Shown: positions 50,580 through 60,815, counted from the first letter of the stretch. The stretch: DNA of 64,000 nucleotides from Robinsoniella peoriensis (GCF_042680125.1 NZ_JBHTNY010000034.1); one strand, 5' to 3'. The notes: a model not told the origin generated them from the letters alone. Translations and numbers: made by a program.

Positions 50580-51722
50580 TTAATCCTCTATCGCGCACAA
50601 ATATGCAGTATCCAGCATGGCAGCTATATTTGCAGGCGGAACATTTCCCATAATATTATGTACCTGATTAAATACGAATCCGCTTCCTCTGGCAAAGATC
50701 TCTATATTCTTTTTCACATGAGCAGATACTTCCTCCGGTGTTCCCTGCCACAGCACACTTTGTGTGTCACATCCTCCGCCCCAGAAACAAATGGAATCTC
50801 CATACGCCTCTTTTAAATGACCGGGCTCCATATGATCCGCAGAGATCTGAACCGGATTGACGATATCCACACCAGCTTCAATAATATCCGGCAGCAGTGC
50901 GTCAATAGATCCGCAGGAATGAAGGAAAATCTTAATATCGCTGTTTTCATGTACATGTCTGCAAAAAGCTTTCAGATACGGCAGGCAGCATTCCTCATAA
51001 CTATCCGGTGAGCACATAGGTGCATTCTGCATTCCCAAATCACTGTTTACCTCAATCGCCTGAATATATTTTCCAAACCTCTGATTCATACGGTCAAATT
51101 TCGCTATATTTTTACCCAATTGAGTTTTATTCTGGTACTTACAAGACTCCGGGTCTAATAACATCTCGCAGGCAAACTCCAAACCATGGAAAAAAGCACC
51201 ATATCCCATGACCATAGTAAACTTATCTGTTTCTTTATAAATTTCCTCTGCTCTCCTGCCAAACAACTCCCATTTATCTTCTTCACTTGAAAATCCATAA
51301 AAATCCGGACAAATCCCATCAAAGAAATATCCACCCGCAGGCATATACATCTTTCCCTGCGGGGAATTCATGCGATATCCCCCGTCTGTCTGCTTAACCG
51401 GATTGAAATTATCAGGCACCAGAAACTCATACGCTCCCCGGGGATTCCATTTGCGTGTCTTCTCCCAGGGGGGATTTAGAAGCATGGTATCTATGTGAAA
51501 TCTGTCCAAAATATCCTGATCAACCCTGGCAAGCCCTTGCCCGCAGTCAATCATCTCGATCTTATCAGCAGACAGTCCAAGATATTTCCGAAGTTCATAG
51601 TAAGCATACGCTGAAATTCCGGTAGAAAAATGTACCCCCAGATCGATTGGCATCCGGTCAACCGGTTTGTGTTCAATTGCATTTGTCACTCTTTGGCGGC
51701 TGCTCATATATTCTTTCTTCAT
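50580..51722 (-). CDS. uroporphyrinogen decarboxylase-family protein
   Basis: A 380-residue UroD-fold protein. Rather than the UroD active-site residues it has an HxC motif (FLHSCGS) and a later Cys (FWGGGCD), like the zinc site of MtaA/MtbA-type corrinoid methyltransferases. No corrinoid protein is nearby. It lies between the GH2 and GH38 genes, and related UroD-like proteins are seen in carbohydrate clusters of gut Firmicutes. The function is unclear; demethylation of an O-methyl sugar is one idea, but it is only inference. Confidence 0.75.
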   Translation of the reverse strand: MKKEYMSSRQRVTNAIEHKPVDRMPIDLGVHFSTGISAYAYYELRKYLGLSADKIEMIDCGQGLARVDQDILDRFHIDTMLLNPPWEKTRKWNPRGAYEFLVPDNFNPVKQTDGGYRMNSPQGKMYMPAGGYFFDGICPDFYGFSSEEDKWELFGRRAEEIYKETDKFTMVMGYGAFFHGLEFACEMLLDPESCKYQNKTQLGKNIAKFDRMNQRFGKYIQAIEVNSDLGMQNAPMCSPDSYEECCLPYLKAFCRHVHENSDIKIFLHSCGSIDALLPDIIEAGVDIVNPVQISADHMEPGHLKEAYGDSICFWGGGCDTQSVLWQGTPEEVSAHVKKNIEIFARGSGFVFNQVHNIMGNVPPANIAAMLDTAYLCAIED

Positions 51723-51752
51723 TTTATCGATTCCTCTTCTTTCTTCTGAGTA

Positions 51753-54700
51753 TCACAAAATATAAATCTTAAATGTTTTAATTTCAAAACACCCAATCTC
51801 AAATTCAATCTCATTTCCTCTCACTTTAAGTTCCTGCATCTCTTCCTCGCAGAGATTAGTTTCCACCACCCGTTTCACTGGAATATTGAATTTCAGCCGG
51901 ACACCTGTTTCTTTTGCATTTTTAAATTCATAAAGCCGGACTATATAAGCCTCTTCTGCTTCTGCCTTTTTAACCGTATCAATCACAATATGACCGCAGT
52001 CTGTCTCTAGCAATGAGAAAGAAGTCACGTTAGTTCCTTTCTCAGATACGGATTCACCTGCTTTTTCTTCATTTTTTGCTGCTCCAGAATATAACAGCGG
52101 CATATTAAGCATCATTGCTTCCTTTTGTACCTCACATTCAGTTACATAGCCGGCATGAGGATACAGGGAATAGGTAAACTCATGAATTTTCCTGTCTGCT
52201 GTTTCATCCGGACGCACAGCAGATTTGATCAGGGAAAGTCCCAGGGTGTTCTGGTGGATATCATAACCATATTTACAGTCATTCAGAATGGATACACCAT
52301 AGTTACTTTCCGACAAATCAGCCCACCGGTGTCCGCATACCTCAAATTTTGCAAAATCCCATTCATTATTCGTATGGGTTGGACGCTTAATATTTCCAAA
52401 CTGTATCTCATACACCGCTTCTTCGCAATGCACATCCACAGGAAAATAAACCTTCAGGAGCACCTGTTCTTCTTTCCAGTCTGCTGTTGTCTTAAAATCA
52501 ATTCTTCTGCTGTTGTGATATAAAATCATATCCTGGGTTATCACCGAACGGTTGAAAATCCAAACATGCCGTAAGACACCTCTTATCTCACCCTGCTCCA
52601 CCACTTCCGTCTTTACCAGTTGAAATGGTTCATATGGTTTTTCTTTGTAATATACATCGATATCCCATGCATCAAAACGCTGAGGCTTGTCCTCGTATGC
52701 CTGCAGCAGATTCATCGGAGTTTCGCAGCTGACCATGCGTCCGTTTTCCTTATCATACAAATACGAAATTTCACCATTTTCATTTAATTCTATCTGGTAA
52801 AAGGCATTTTCCATAGATGTTTCCGTGACCCTGACACATGGTAAAGCAGGAGCCTCCATCTTTGGATTTGCAGAATATTTAATTATTTTATATCCATAAG
52901 CAGGAATATCCTTTATATATATCAGCAGACCTTCTTCTGTTTGCTGGCTTACAAGCTTTTCAGATTCATATGAAAATTCTGTTGCCTGACTACCTGATAC
53001 ATCGTTGCGTAAGTTTGGGTGAATAGAGTGCCTGATATTTGCATCAGTGCAAAGCGCCGAATCGACGGCGTAGCGGACTCTGCTGCCAGTTTCTGGTTCC
53101 TCATAGGGCAGGAACAATAAATCATCTCTTGAAAAACCGGTAGTATTATACACTACGATGGAATCGGGGCTCACCTTGATCTCCGCCATAAGCGCTGTCT
53201 GTACCTGCCTGCTAAGCTCCCTGCCTTTTTGCGCTATTTCCAGATAATCCCTGGTGGTATCCTCATACACCTGGCGAATCGATGAGCCGGGAAGTATATC
53301 ATGGAACTGGTTTAACATAACCCGCTCCCAGATCACATCCAGCGCTTTCCGGGGATAGCAGTCTCCTCCGCTGAGAATATCTGACATACTATACAGGAAT
53401 TCAATATTATGGAGCAGCACCTCGGACTGCCGGTTGAACTTTTTATTGGCAGCCTGCGAGGTATAGGTACCCCGATGCAGTTCAAAGTATAGTTCCCCAT
53501 CCCAGGTTCCCAGCCCGTTATGATCCACGTGGCTGTAAATGCGTTGGAAATAGTGCTCTGCCGAATCCATCTCTACTCTTGGAATTCCGGGAATATTTTT
53601 CATAACACGGCTTTGCTCCAGCATTTCTCTTGTTGGTCCGCCGCCGCCATCCCCCCATCCAAAGGCAATTAAAAGCTCATCATTTTTATCCTTATCTTTA
53701 TAGTTCTTCCATACCCCGGTCACTTCCTCCGGATCCATATGCCCGTTATATGTATAGAACCAGGAGCCGTCTTCCGGTGTTGTAATAAAATGCGTAAAGA
53801 TACTGGTTCCGTCAATTCCTTTCCAGTTAAAAGTATCATACGGAAAATGATTGTACTGGTTCCAGCTGATCTTAGTCGTCATGAAATACTTCATTCCTGC
53901 TTTTTTCATAATCTGGGGCAGCGCACCGGAGTATCCAAAGACATCCGGCAGCCATACCAGATTCGTATCCTGTCCAAACTCTTCTTTTATAAAACGCTTT
54001 CCATAGACAAACTGCCGAACCAGTGATTCTCCGGAAGGAATATTGGTGTCTGGTTCAACCCACATTCCCCCAGTGATTTCCCACTGACCTTCTGCAATTT
54101 TTTCTTTTACCATCGCATAAATTTCAGGATAGTCTTCCTTCAGGAACTTGTACAGCTGCGGAGACGTATGCATAAACCGGTACTCAGGATATTGTTTCAT
54201 GAGATTTAGTACAGTAGAAAATGTCCTGGATGCTTTTTCCCTGGTGGCGCAAAGCCTCCATAACCAAGCCATGTCAATATGGGAATGTCCCACTCCATAT
54301 ACCGTAGGTTTTATTTCTTCCACCTTTGCATACCTTTCCAGCTGTTCAAGTACAAATGCCAGTGCTTCTCCAATGGACTTATAGTACCCTTCTGATTTAT
54401 ATTCCAGAAAATTCACTCTGGAAAATGTATCATTTAATACTTGGGTCAACTTTATTCTTCGCAAATCATCCTCATCTAAAAGCTTCACACATCGCAGCAG
54501 CGTATCTATTACATAGTAAAAACGGTCTGTATGCATGTCCATCCTTACCAGCTGCGCAATCTTAAAGGTGCGCATCCTGGGAGGTACTAGAACGCCGCTC
54601 CATGCTTTCAATGCAATATGCAGGGTATCACTGTCCTGAAACACTTCTTTATCCAGAAAGGCTTCCTCATGCCAGATATCAATTCCCTGAACAGGCCTGC

Positions 54701-55046
54701 CATTGATATACAGCAAAACCTCCGCTGTAGATTCTCCCCCATCCCGGGGGCCAACCGACAGCTTAAGACACAGCTGGCTGTCCATAAAGGATTCCGGAAC
54801 TTTCACACTGGTACGGAACCAGGCAACCTTGTCATATCCGCCCCAGGTATCCCATAAACGGAAATCCTGCCAGCCGCTGTCATCATAATTAATATCACAG
54901 GCATCATTGATACGGTTATCCATATGATGCTCTATATATTTCCACTCGTCCAGTTCCACAACATCACGGTATCTGGTGGGCCAGATATCTTCATCAATGT
55001 ATTTGCGGATCTTCTCTAATATAAAATGCGGATCTTTTACTTTCAA
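51753..55046 (-). CDS. GH38 alpha-mannosidase (long form)
   Basis: A 1097-residue alpha-mannosidase. The N-terminal about 230 residues are a sugar-binding module, then the GH38 catalytic domain has GVGHSHIDMAWLW (zinc ligands) and nucleophile Asp in LVWLPDVFGYSG, followed by the middle and C-terminal beta domains. The start is TTG, chosen because AGGAGG lies 7 bases upstream; an ATG 18 codons earlier has no site and overlaps the ROK gene. It should remove alpha-mannosyl units in the cytoplasm. Confidence 0.92.
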   Translation of the reverse strand: MKVKDPHFILEKIRKYIDEDIWPTRYRDVVELDEWKYIEHHMDNRINDACDINYDDSGWQDFRLWDTWGGYDKVAWFRTSVKVPESFMDSQLCLKLSVGPRDGGESTAEVLLYINGRPVQGIDIWHEEAFLDKEVFQDSDTLHIALKAWSGVLVPPRMRTFKIAQLVRMDMHTDRFYYVIDTLLRCVKLLDEDDLRRIKLTQVLNDTFSRVNFLEYKSEGYYKSIGEALAFVLEQLERYAKVEEIKPTVYGVGHSHIDMAWLWRLCATREKASRTFSTVLNLMKQYPEYRFMHTSPQLYKFLKEDYPEIYAMVKEKIAEGQWEITGGMWVEPDTNIPSGESLVRQFVYGKRFIKEEFGQDTNLVWLPDVFGYSGALPQIMKKAGMKYFMTTKISWNQYNHFPYDTFNWKGIDGTSIFTHFITTPEDGSWFYTYNGHMDPEEVTGVWKNYKDKDKNDELLIAFGWGDGGGGPTREMLEQSRVMKNIPGIPRVEMDSAEHYFQRIYSHVDHNGLGTWDGELYFELHRGTYTSQAANKKFNRQSEVLLHNIEFLYSMSDILSGGDCYPRKALDVIWERVMLNQFHDILPGSSIRQVYEDTTRDYLEIAQKGRELSRQVQTALMAEIKVSPDSIVVYNTTGFSRDDLLFLPYEEPETGSRVRYAVDSALCTDANIRHSIHPNLRNDVSGSQATEFSYESEKLVSQQTEEGLLIYIKDIPAYGYKIIKYSANPKMEAPALPCVRVTETSMENAFYQIELNENGEISYLYDKENGRMVSCETPMNLLQAYEDKPQRFDAWDIDVYYKEKPYEPFQLVKTEVVEQGEIRGVLRHVWIFNRSVITQDMILYHNSRRIDFKTTADWKEEQVLLKVYFPVDVHCEEAVYEIQFGNIKRPTHTNNEWDFAKFEVCGHRWADLSESNYGVSILNDCKYGYDIHQNTLGLSLIKSAVRPDETADRKIHEFTYSLYPHAGYVTECEVQKEAMMLNMPLLYSGAAKNEEKAGESVSEKGTNVTSFSLLETDCGHIVIDTVKKAEAEEAYIVRLYEFKNAKETGVRLKFNIPVKRVVETNLCEEEMQELKVRGNEIEFEIGCFEIKTFKIYIL

Positions 55047-55080
55047 TCGAATACCTCCTGTTTTATTGCGCTGTTCATAA

Positions 55081-56067
55081 TTAAATGAATGAATTGTCAA
55101 GCCTCAGCAGATTACCTGCTACAGATAACGCGGCATAATCCCCCAGTTGTTCTCCCAGCCCTGCCGGTACTACCTGACATACCTGCCGGTTCTGTAATAA
55201 TGTTTCCCTGCGGATTACCTCCATCATCGGTTCTCTGAGGATATCTTCCTGCCGCAGATAAATACTTCCGATTACAATTCTTTCCGGATTCAGAATATCA
55301 ATCAGAACAGAAAGACCTTTTCCCAGATTTTCTCCCGCCTTTTTCAAAATATCAAGTGCCAGTTCATCTCCTTTGCCGGCTGCCGTACCGATGTCCGCTG
55401 TGGTAATCTCCTGCGGTATTTTCCCCGGGGGTAAAATCTGCGTCTGTCTGCCGTTCCTGATCCACTCCTCAATATAGGGTACTGCAAACCTTGCAATTCC
55501 GCCTCCGCTGCAAAAACCCTCAAAGGACCCCTTCTTGCCGTATCCTTCCGGTCCGTCCTCTGACAGGCGCACATGTCCAACCTCGCCTGCCATATCACAG
55601 GTTCCGCAGTATAACTTTCCATCCAGTATCAGCCCTGCTCCAAGACCGGTACCAAATGTCAGAAATATCATATTCCTTGTGCCTCTTCCCGCTCCCCACA
55701 GCCATTCCGCCAGCCCGCATGCATTTGCATCGTTTTGTACCTGAACCGGAACGCCAAAACGTTTGGCAAACGGAGTAACAACGTCTATTTGATCCCAATT
55801 GGGCAGATTCGGAGGGCACATAATAATTCCTTTTTTAGAATCCAGTGGGCTTCCACAGCTGATCCCAATGGCTTTTAGATCTATCTCTTTCTGGGCATCT
55901 ATCATAAAAGCAAGGGTATCTGCCATTTTCTGTACTGCCGCCTCAGGAGTATCAGGAGTAGGGAATTTTTCTTTATAACAGATCTCTATCCCGTCTTTTT
56001 CCGTGGTTTTTCCAATACTAACCGCACACTTAGTACCGCCAATATCAATTCCTGCCAAATAACTCAT
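55081..56067 (-). CDS. ROK-family sugar kinase
   Basis: A 328-residue kinase of the ROK family. ATP- and sugar-binding motifs: GIDIGGTKCAVSIG, QNDANACGLAEW, FGTGLGAGLI and EVGHV. The usual ROK zinc cluster CxCGxxGC is replaced here by EGFCSGGG. The start overlaps the stop of the SIS gene (ATGA), with GGAGGAGG upstream. It probably phosphorylates glucose, mannose or N-acetylated sugars released by the glycosidases. Confidence 0.85.
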   Translation of the reverse strand: MSYLAGIDIGGTKCAVSIGKTTEKDGIEICYKEKFPTPDTPEAAVQKMADTLAFMIDAQKEIDLKAIGISCGSPLDSKKGIIMCPPNLPNWDQIDVVTPFAKRFGVPVQVQNDANACGLAEWLWGAGRGTRNMIFLTFGTGLGAGLILDGKLYCGTCDMAGEVGHVRLSEDGPEGYGKKGSFEGFCSGGGIARFAVPYIEEWIRNGRQTQILPPGKIPQEITTADIGTAAGKGDELALDILKKAGENLGKGLSVLIDILNPERIVIGSIYLRQEDILREPMMEVIRRETLLQNRQVCQVVPAGLGEQLGDYAALSVAGNLLRLDNSFI

Positions 56068-56702
56068 CCAAAAAATTCCTCCTCCAGCATCATGCAGATT
56101 GTATGGTATACAGGAAGATGAAGTTCCTGAATATTTGGTGTTTCCACCGCCGGGACACAGATACATACATCGCACAATTCCTTCAGCCCGCCGCCTTTTT
56201 CCCCAGTCATGCCAACTGTTTTCATTCCCAGTGCCTTTGCAGTTTCCACTGCATAAATGACATTTTTAGAATTTCCGGAGGTGCTGATGCCCATCAGAAC
56301 ACTTTTATCATCCCCATACCCGCAAACCTGTTGTGCAAATACCAACTCTGGTACTGCATCATTGGCAAACGCCGTAGATAAGGCGATGTTACTGGTAAGA
56401 GTCACTGCAGGTAGTCCCCCCTGTAAATGCTCCGCCAATAATTCTCCATTTTCCAGGGATGCATTTTTTAACTTTTCTTTCATTTCATCTGACAATGGCC
56501 GTTTGATTGCAAATTCTTTCATCAGCTCTCCCACGATATGCTCTGAATCTGCCCCGCTTCCTCCGTTGCCGCAGACAAGAAGCATTCCGCCTGTCCGAAA
56601 GGAATCCCGTATATTGGTAAATGCCGACCATATTTCGGATTCACACGCCTGTAATACAGGATAACGTTTTATCAATTGTGCAATATGTTTATAAATATTC
56701 AT
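56064..56702 (-). CDS. SIS-domain sugar-phosphate isomerase-like protein
   Basis: A 212-residue SIS-fold protein related to GmhA. Typical motifs are LVCGNGGSGADSEHI and GISTSGNSKNVIYA. It may isomerise a phosphorylated sugar; the substrate is not clear. The start MNIYKHIAQ has AAAAGG immediately upstream. Upstream of it lie four palindromes. The stop overlaps the start of the ROK gene. Confidence 0.8.
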   Translation of the reverse strand: MNIYKHIAQLIKRYPVLQACESEIWSAFTNIRDSFRTGGMLLVCGNGGSGADSEHIVGELMKEFAIKRPLSDEMKEKLKNASLENGELLAEHLQGGLPAVTLTSNIALSTAFANDAVPELVFAQQVCGYGDDKSVLMGISTSGNSKNVIYAVETAKALGMKTVGMTGEKGGGLKELCDVCICVPAVETPNIQELHLPVYHTICMMLEEEFFG

Positions 56703-56716
56703 CCTTTTCCCCCATG

Positions 56717-56859
56717 AATAGCGCAGGCAGGCTTGTGCTATTCCCAAATAAGCAATGCGAACCAAGTTCGCATTTTACCCACTACAGTACAGCAGGCAGT
56801 CCTAGTATACTGCTTTCATCCTTTCAAATATGCATATCGCAAGCCTGCTTGCGATATGC
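56717..56859 (-). repeat. four consecutive palindromes upstream of the SIS gene
   Basis: Palindromes at 56717-56742 (AATAGC..GCTATT), 56754-56774 (AATGCGAAC/GTTCGCATT), 56785-56812 (CAGTA..TACTG) and 56832-56859 (GCATATCGCAAGC/GCTTGCGATATGC, a perfect 13-bp stem). Three of the four have GCAGGC or its complement at the centre. They fill the gap between the DUF1537 kinase and SIS genes. Confidence 0.65.
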
Positions 56860-56872
56860 CCAAGTTACTATG

Positions 56873-58153
56873 CTATATCAGCATATTCATTGCTTTTTCC
56901 ACAAATTCTTCCGTACCAAAGCTCCCTGATTTCAATACCATTTTATAATATGGGCCATCTATGCTCTGGCATGTAGGAAGTCCCGGCTCAATTTCCTTTA
57001 AAATCCGCATTCCACGGATACTCAGACTGGAGCATAAGGACGCACTGGTATCTCCACCGCACACGATAATCCTTCGAATTTCATAATTCTGTATTACCTG
57101 CTCCGATATCATCGCCAGCGTACCGGATACCAGGGTAGAAACAGCCATGTTATCTATCCCCTGCACTTCCGCAATCCGCTTCGTCTCCTCTACGTCTTCC
57201 ACAGAGTTCATGGAATGAAGCATAACAAAAGTTTCTGTTTCATATGCCTTTTTTACCGCCTCTGATACCCGGTTACATTCCTGCTGCTTTGTCCTGTCAT
57301 CAAATAAAAGCTTTGTGTTTAATTCAATTACCGGATATCCATGTTTTTTCATATATAAAGTCTGAGCCGTGGTCTGAGGTGTCAGACTGCCTGCAATACA
57401 CAAGATCCTTTTATCCGCCTCTTCTATTTTCGTTTCTGAGACAGGCACTCTTGACTGTCCTTTGATATATATTCTTGCAAGATATTTTGATAAAGCGGAA
57501 CTTCCGCAAATAATTTTCTCATCAAAAAGTGCCTCAGCCAGAATCCCAAGATCTTCATTATTCCGCACATCCATAATCACATAATTATAAAGGTTCCGGC
57601 ATTCATCTACTGCCTTTTTTACAGCCTCACTTCCCTGCTCTGTCACTTCATAAGTAACCGCGCCTACTTTCCTTTTCGTCTGTTCCTGCAGAATTTCAAC
57701 CAGGCTTGATTTGGTCATCGGATGTACCGGATCCTGCTTAAACTGCGAATCGGCAAGGAGTACCCCATGCACATAATGCTCACTGTGAATGGTGGTTCTT
57801 CCGTTATCCGGGAATCCCAGAACCACTACTGCGAATTCTTCCCCAAGAGCGTCCAGCATAGCATCAAATTCTGCCCCTATATTTCCGCGAAACACGGAAC
57901 ACTGCTTGTCAATATACTGCTTTACCTGGGGATTCTTTACATGGCTGACCGCATCATATACCTTTTTGTAAGCATCCTGATAACTATCAAATCTGGAATC
58001 GGTATCAATGATGACCACTTCACCCTCATCATAACCGGACTTCTTCCCATCTCCATAGCTGTACACGATCGTTTCCAGATCTGATTTCCCGTACATAATA
58101 CCAATATCATTTGCTCCTGTAACATCATCTGCAATTACTACTGTATATGGCAT
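56873..58153 (-). CDS. four-carbon acid sugar kinase-like protein (DUF1537)
   Basis: A 426-residue kinase of the DUF1537/OtnK-DtnK type. The N-terminal domain starts VVIADDVTGANDIG and the C-terminal domain has IVCGGDTSASLC. The family phosphorylates sugar acids such as D-threonate or D-erythronate. The ATG at MPYTVV has a better AGGAG site than the in-frame ATG 6 codons upstream. It lies between SIS and GH38 genes; class II aldolases and an FGGY kinase elsewhere in the cluster could process its product. Confidence 0.82.
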   Translation of the reverse strand: MPYTVVIADDVTGANDIGIMYGKSDLETIVYSYGDGKKSGYDEGEVVIIDTDSRFDSYQDAYKKVYDAVSHVKNPQVKQYIDKQCSVFRGNIGAEFDAMLDALGEEFAVVVLGFPDNGRTTIHSEHYVHGVLLADSQFKQDPVHPMTKSSLVEILQEQTKRKVGAVTYEVTEQGSEAVKKAVDECRNLYNYVIMDVRNNEDLGILAEALFDEKIICGSSALSKYLARIYIKGQSRVPVSETKIEEADKRILCIAGSLTPQTTAQTLYMKKHGYPVIELNTKLLFDDRTKQQECNRVSEAVKKAYETETFVMLHSMNSVEDVEETKRIAEVQGIDNMAVSTLVSGTLAMISEQVIQNYEIRRIIVCGGDTSASLCSSLSIRGMRILKEIEPGLPTCQSIDGPYYKMVLKSGSFGTEEFVEKAMNMLI

Positions 58154-58240
58154 TTTTTTATCTCCTGACATTCGTTATAATTTTTCATGGTGTATTTCAG
58201 ACAGGTCTAACTTGTACACAGCCTTTTCCACACCACGGGT

Positions 58241-58399
58241 TATTATAACACTATTTATTCCTGTTCTGGCATATTATAAAACCTATTTATTCCTATTACG
58301 GCACATTATAAAATCTATTTATTCCTATTACGGCATATTATAAAACCTATTTATTCCTATTACGGCATACTATAACACCTGTCTACTCATATTCCAGCA
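58241..58399. repeat. 32-bp tandem repeat array, five units
   Basis: Five units of about 32 bp (31 for the first) start at 58241, 58272, 58304, 58336 and 58368. The best-conserved unit runs TATTATAAAACCTATTTATT then CCTATTACGGCA. The last unit is diverged and enters the end of the GH38 gene. On the minus strand each unit has a TTATAATA -10-like sequence. Confidence 0.8.
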
Positions 58400-60815
58400 T
58401 ATTAACTTCTGTAATTTCCGCGGAAATATCGTATGGGATCTTAACCGTTTTAATCTCACATGGTGTAAAATTCAGTTCCACTTCCCTGTTCATAAAAGGA
58501 ACCATAAGCGTGGCCATTCCTTTTTGTTTCTTTGTTTCAAAAGCCCGGATAATAATTCCGTCCTGATCTTCTGCTTCCTTCATAACTACGGCTGCCACAT
58601 GGTCACTCTTAAGTTCCATGAACGACTGTTTCTGAGGCTGGCTGCCCTGATGAAAAGTTTCTATAACGGTAAACGGTTTCTGGTTCAGAGCTGCTGCATG
58701 CTCTACTATCTTTGAATCTTTCCAGGTGCCCTCATGAGGCAGCAGCAGATAAGTAAATTCCTGAATACCTTCATCTACAAATTTATACTCCATGCCTTCT
58801 TCCAGCTGTTTGGGATCATGATGCGCAAATACCGAATTTTTCAATATTGTCAGACACATCTCATCAACATCAAAAGAATAGCTGTATTTCGCATCATTTG
58901 CAATTGCCAGCCCATACATTTTACCTTTTTCAAAATGCTCTCCCGTAAAATCAAACCAGGTCTGTCCCGGCTCTTCTTCTCCGTTGGCACTCTTTTCAAT
59001 ATAACCATATGGAATCTCATAAGTAGGCTTACGGAAATTAAATCTTACCGGATACTTCACTTTCAGCATCGTCTGAGGCTCTCTCCAGTCTGCCACTGTC
59101 TTTACTTCCACATAGTCCAGGTCTTTGTACAGCCGAAAATCACAAATCACATAGGACTGATTGTATTTATACTTAATACGCAGTGCTGAACGAACAGGTC
59201 CATCCTCCAGCACATGGAGATATACGGCCTTCATATCCCCGATTTCCTTGTCAAATTTGAACTTATTATGAGACCAGGTATCGGATTTATCCTCAATCAC
59301 AGCAAGCCTTCCACCTTCTCGTCTAAGTACCTCAAGGTCAGATTTTTTATCAAACAGCTGCTTCATACATCCGCTTACCGGATTGAATTCCAGAAAATAC
59401 CGGTCATTTTCAAGGGTATATTCCGTTACTTTCACATGATCAAATGCCGGCGCTTCCTCTATATTCAGGTACAATTTAAATACTTCATAGCCCATACTTT
59501 TCAGTTCTGCGGTGAATAAAAGTCTTGACTGCCCATTAACTGCAGCCTCTGACTGTATCCGCTGTGCACGAATTACATTTCCCTCACTGTCCGTAAGCTT
59601 AAACTGGTCATTATTAAGTCCCCGTACCTCCAGGTCAATCACCATTCTCCCCTGGAATGGATGTGCATTAAATACTACAATGGGCTTCATTGTCACATCT
59701 TCTTCAATATTAATATCCCATGATATCGCCTGAATTGCATAATTGAGATTCCTCTGCCCAATCGCCATTGCCTGTCCATAGAGGTAAGACGCATCCTCAT
59801 AGGCAGACGGAATACTGGTTCCAGCCAGAATATCATGGAACTGATTAAATAGAACCCCTTTCCATGCCGTCTCAAAATCATCCGGATAAGCCTGGCCTTC
59901 TACCTTATTTGCAATCGTACTCCATGCCTCTGCCGCCAGCAGCAGATTTTCAGCCCTGCGGTTTTCACGTTTGATTCTGGACATCACACTGTAACACCCA
60001 CTTGCATGATGCTGAAGATCACCGGTTACCTGATGATATTCTTTCCCATTGCTGCGGATAGTTTCAAAAAACTCAGACGTTGTCCCCATTTCCATAACCG
60101 GCATATCTTCTCTGGCATTCAGTTCATAGATACTCTTTATATTTTCCTTCGTGGGTCCCCCTCCATGATTGCCTACACCATAGAACATCATCAGGTTATC
60201 TTCCCCATCTTCCAGCTCACATTTTAAACGCTCTGTATATTTCTCCAGATCTTTTCCCCAGGTGCAGTACTCATACGGAATCCGATAAGCCAGTACCTGA
60301 GAACCATCCTCAGACCCCCACCAGAAAGTGCGCCCCGGAAGCCCTTTTTCCAGAGGCATCGGCCTCATAAATACATAATTGTCCATACCGCTTTTCTTAA
60401 GGATCTGAGGCAAATTTCCATTATGTCCAAAACTGTCCACATTATATCCAGTGACCGCTGTCTTTCCAAATTTTTCTTTAAAATATCTTTGTGCATACAA
60501 TCCCTGTCTTACAAATGATTCACCGGAAGGAATATTACAGTCCGGCTGAATATACCATCCGCCAACAATTTCCCAGCGCCCTTCTTCTATCCTTTTTTTA
60601 ATTTCCGCAAACATCCCCGGATTATTCTTTTCTACCCATTCATAAAAAGCTGCTGAACTGCATGTAAAAATAAAATTCTCATCTTCCTTCATACGATCAA
60701 GCGCCGATTTAAAAGTCGCTTTAACCTCCTGAAACCCTTCCTGCCAGTTCCAGAGCCAAACCGGATCCAGATGGGCATTCCCAATCATATGTAATTTTTT
60801 ATCCTTTATTCCCAT
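58383..60815 (-). CDS. GH38 alpha-mannosidase (short form)
   Basis: An 810-residue alpha-mannosidase. The catalytic domain begins at the N-terminus: GNAHLDPVWLWNW (zinc ligands), nucleophile Asp in YNVDSFGHNG, FYGVGNHGGGPT, then the beta domains. It lacks the N-terminal module of the other GH38 protein. No signal peptide. AGAAGGGA precedes the ATG by about 5 bases. The last codons extend into the tandem repeat array. The two GH38 enzymes may act on different linkages. Confidence 0.93.
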   Translation of the reverse strand: MGIKDKKLHMIGNAHLDPVWLWNWQEGFQEVKATFKSALDRMKEDENFIFTCSSAAFYEWVEKNNPGMFAEIKKRIEEGRWEIVGGWYIQPDCNIPSGESFVRQGLYAQRYFKEKFGKTAVTGYNVDSFGHNGNLPQILKKSGMDNYVFMRPMPLEKGLPGRTFWWGSEDGSQVLAYRIPYEYCTWGKDLEKYTERLKCELEDGEDNLMMFYGVGNHGGGPTKENIKSIYELNAREDMPVMEMGTTSEFFETIRSNGKEYHQVTGDLQHHASGCYSVMSRIKRENRRAENLLLAAEAWSTIANKVEGQAYPDDFETAWKGVLFNQFHDILAGTSIPSAYEDASYLYGQAMAIGQRNLNYAIQAISWDINIEEDVTMKPIVVFNAHPFQGRMVIDLEVRGLNNDQFKLTDSEGNVIRAQRIQSEAAVNGQSRLLFTAELKSMGYEVFKLYLNIEEAPAFDHVKVTEYTLENDRYFLEFNPVSGCMKQLFDKKSDLEVLRREGGRLAVIEDKSDTWSHNKFKFDKEIGDMKAVYLHVLEDGPVRSALRIKYKYNQSYVICDFRLYKDLDYVEVKTVADWREPQTMLKVKYPVRFNFRKPTYEIPYGYIEKSANGEEEPGQTWFDFTGEHFEKGKMYGLAIANDAKYSYSFDVDEMCLTILKNSVFAHHDPKQLEEGMEYKFVDEGIQEFTYLLLPHEGTWKDSKIVEHAAALNQKPFTVIETFHQGSQPQKQSFMELKSDHVAAVVMKEAEDQDGIIIRAFETKKQKGMATLMVPFMNREVELNFTPCEIKTVKIPYDISAEITEVNMLEYE

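Noticed and set aside
55047..55100. ATG start for the long GH38 upstream of the TTG
   Set aside because: No ribosome site precedes it and it overlaps the ROK gene, while AGGAGG lies correctly before the TTG.
58241..58399. CRISPR array
   Set aside because: The repeats are directly adjacent without unique spacers, and no cas gene is near.
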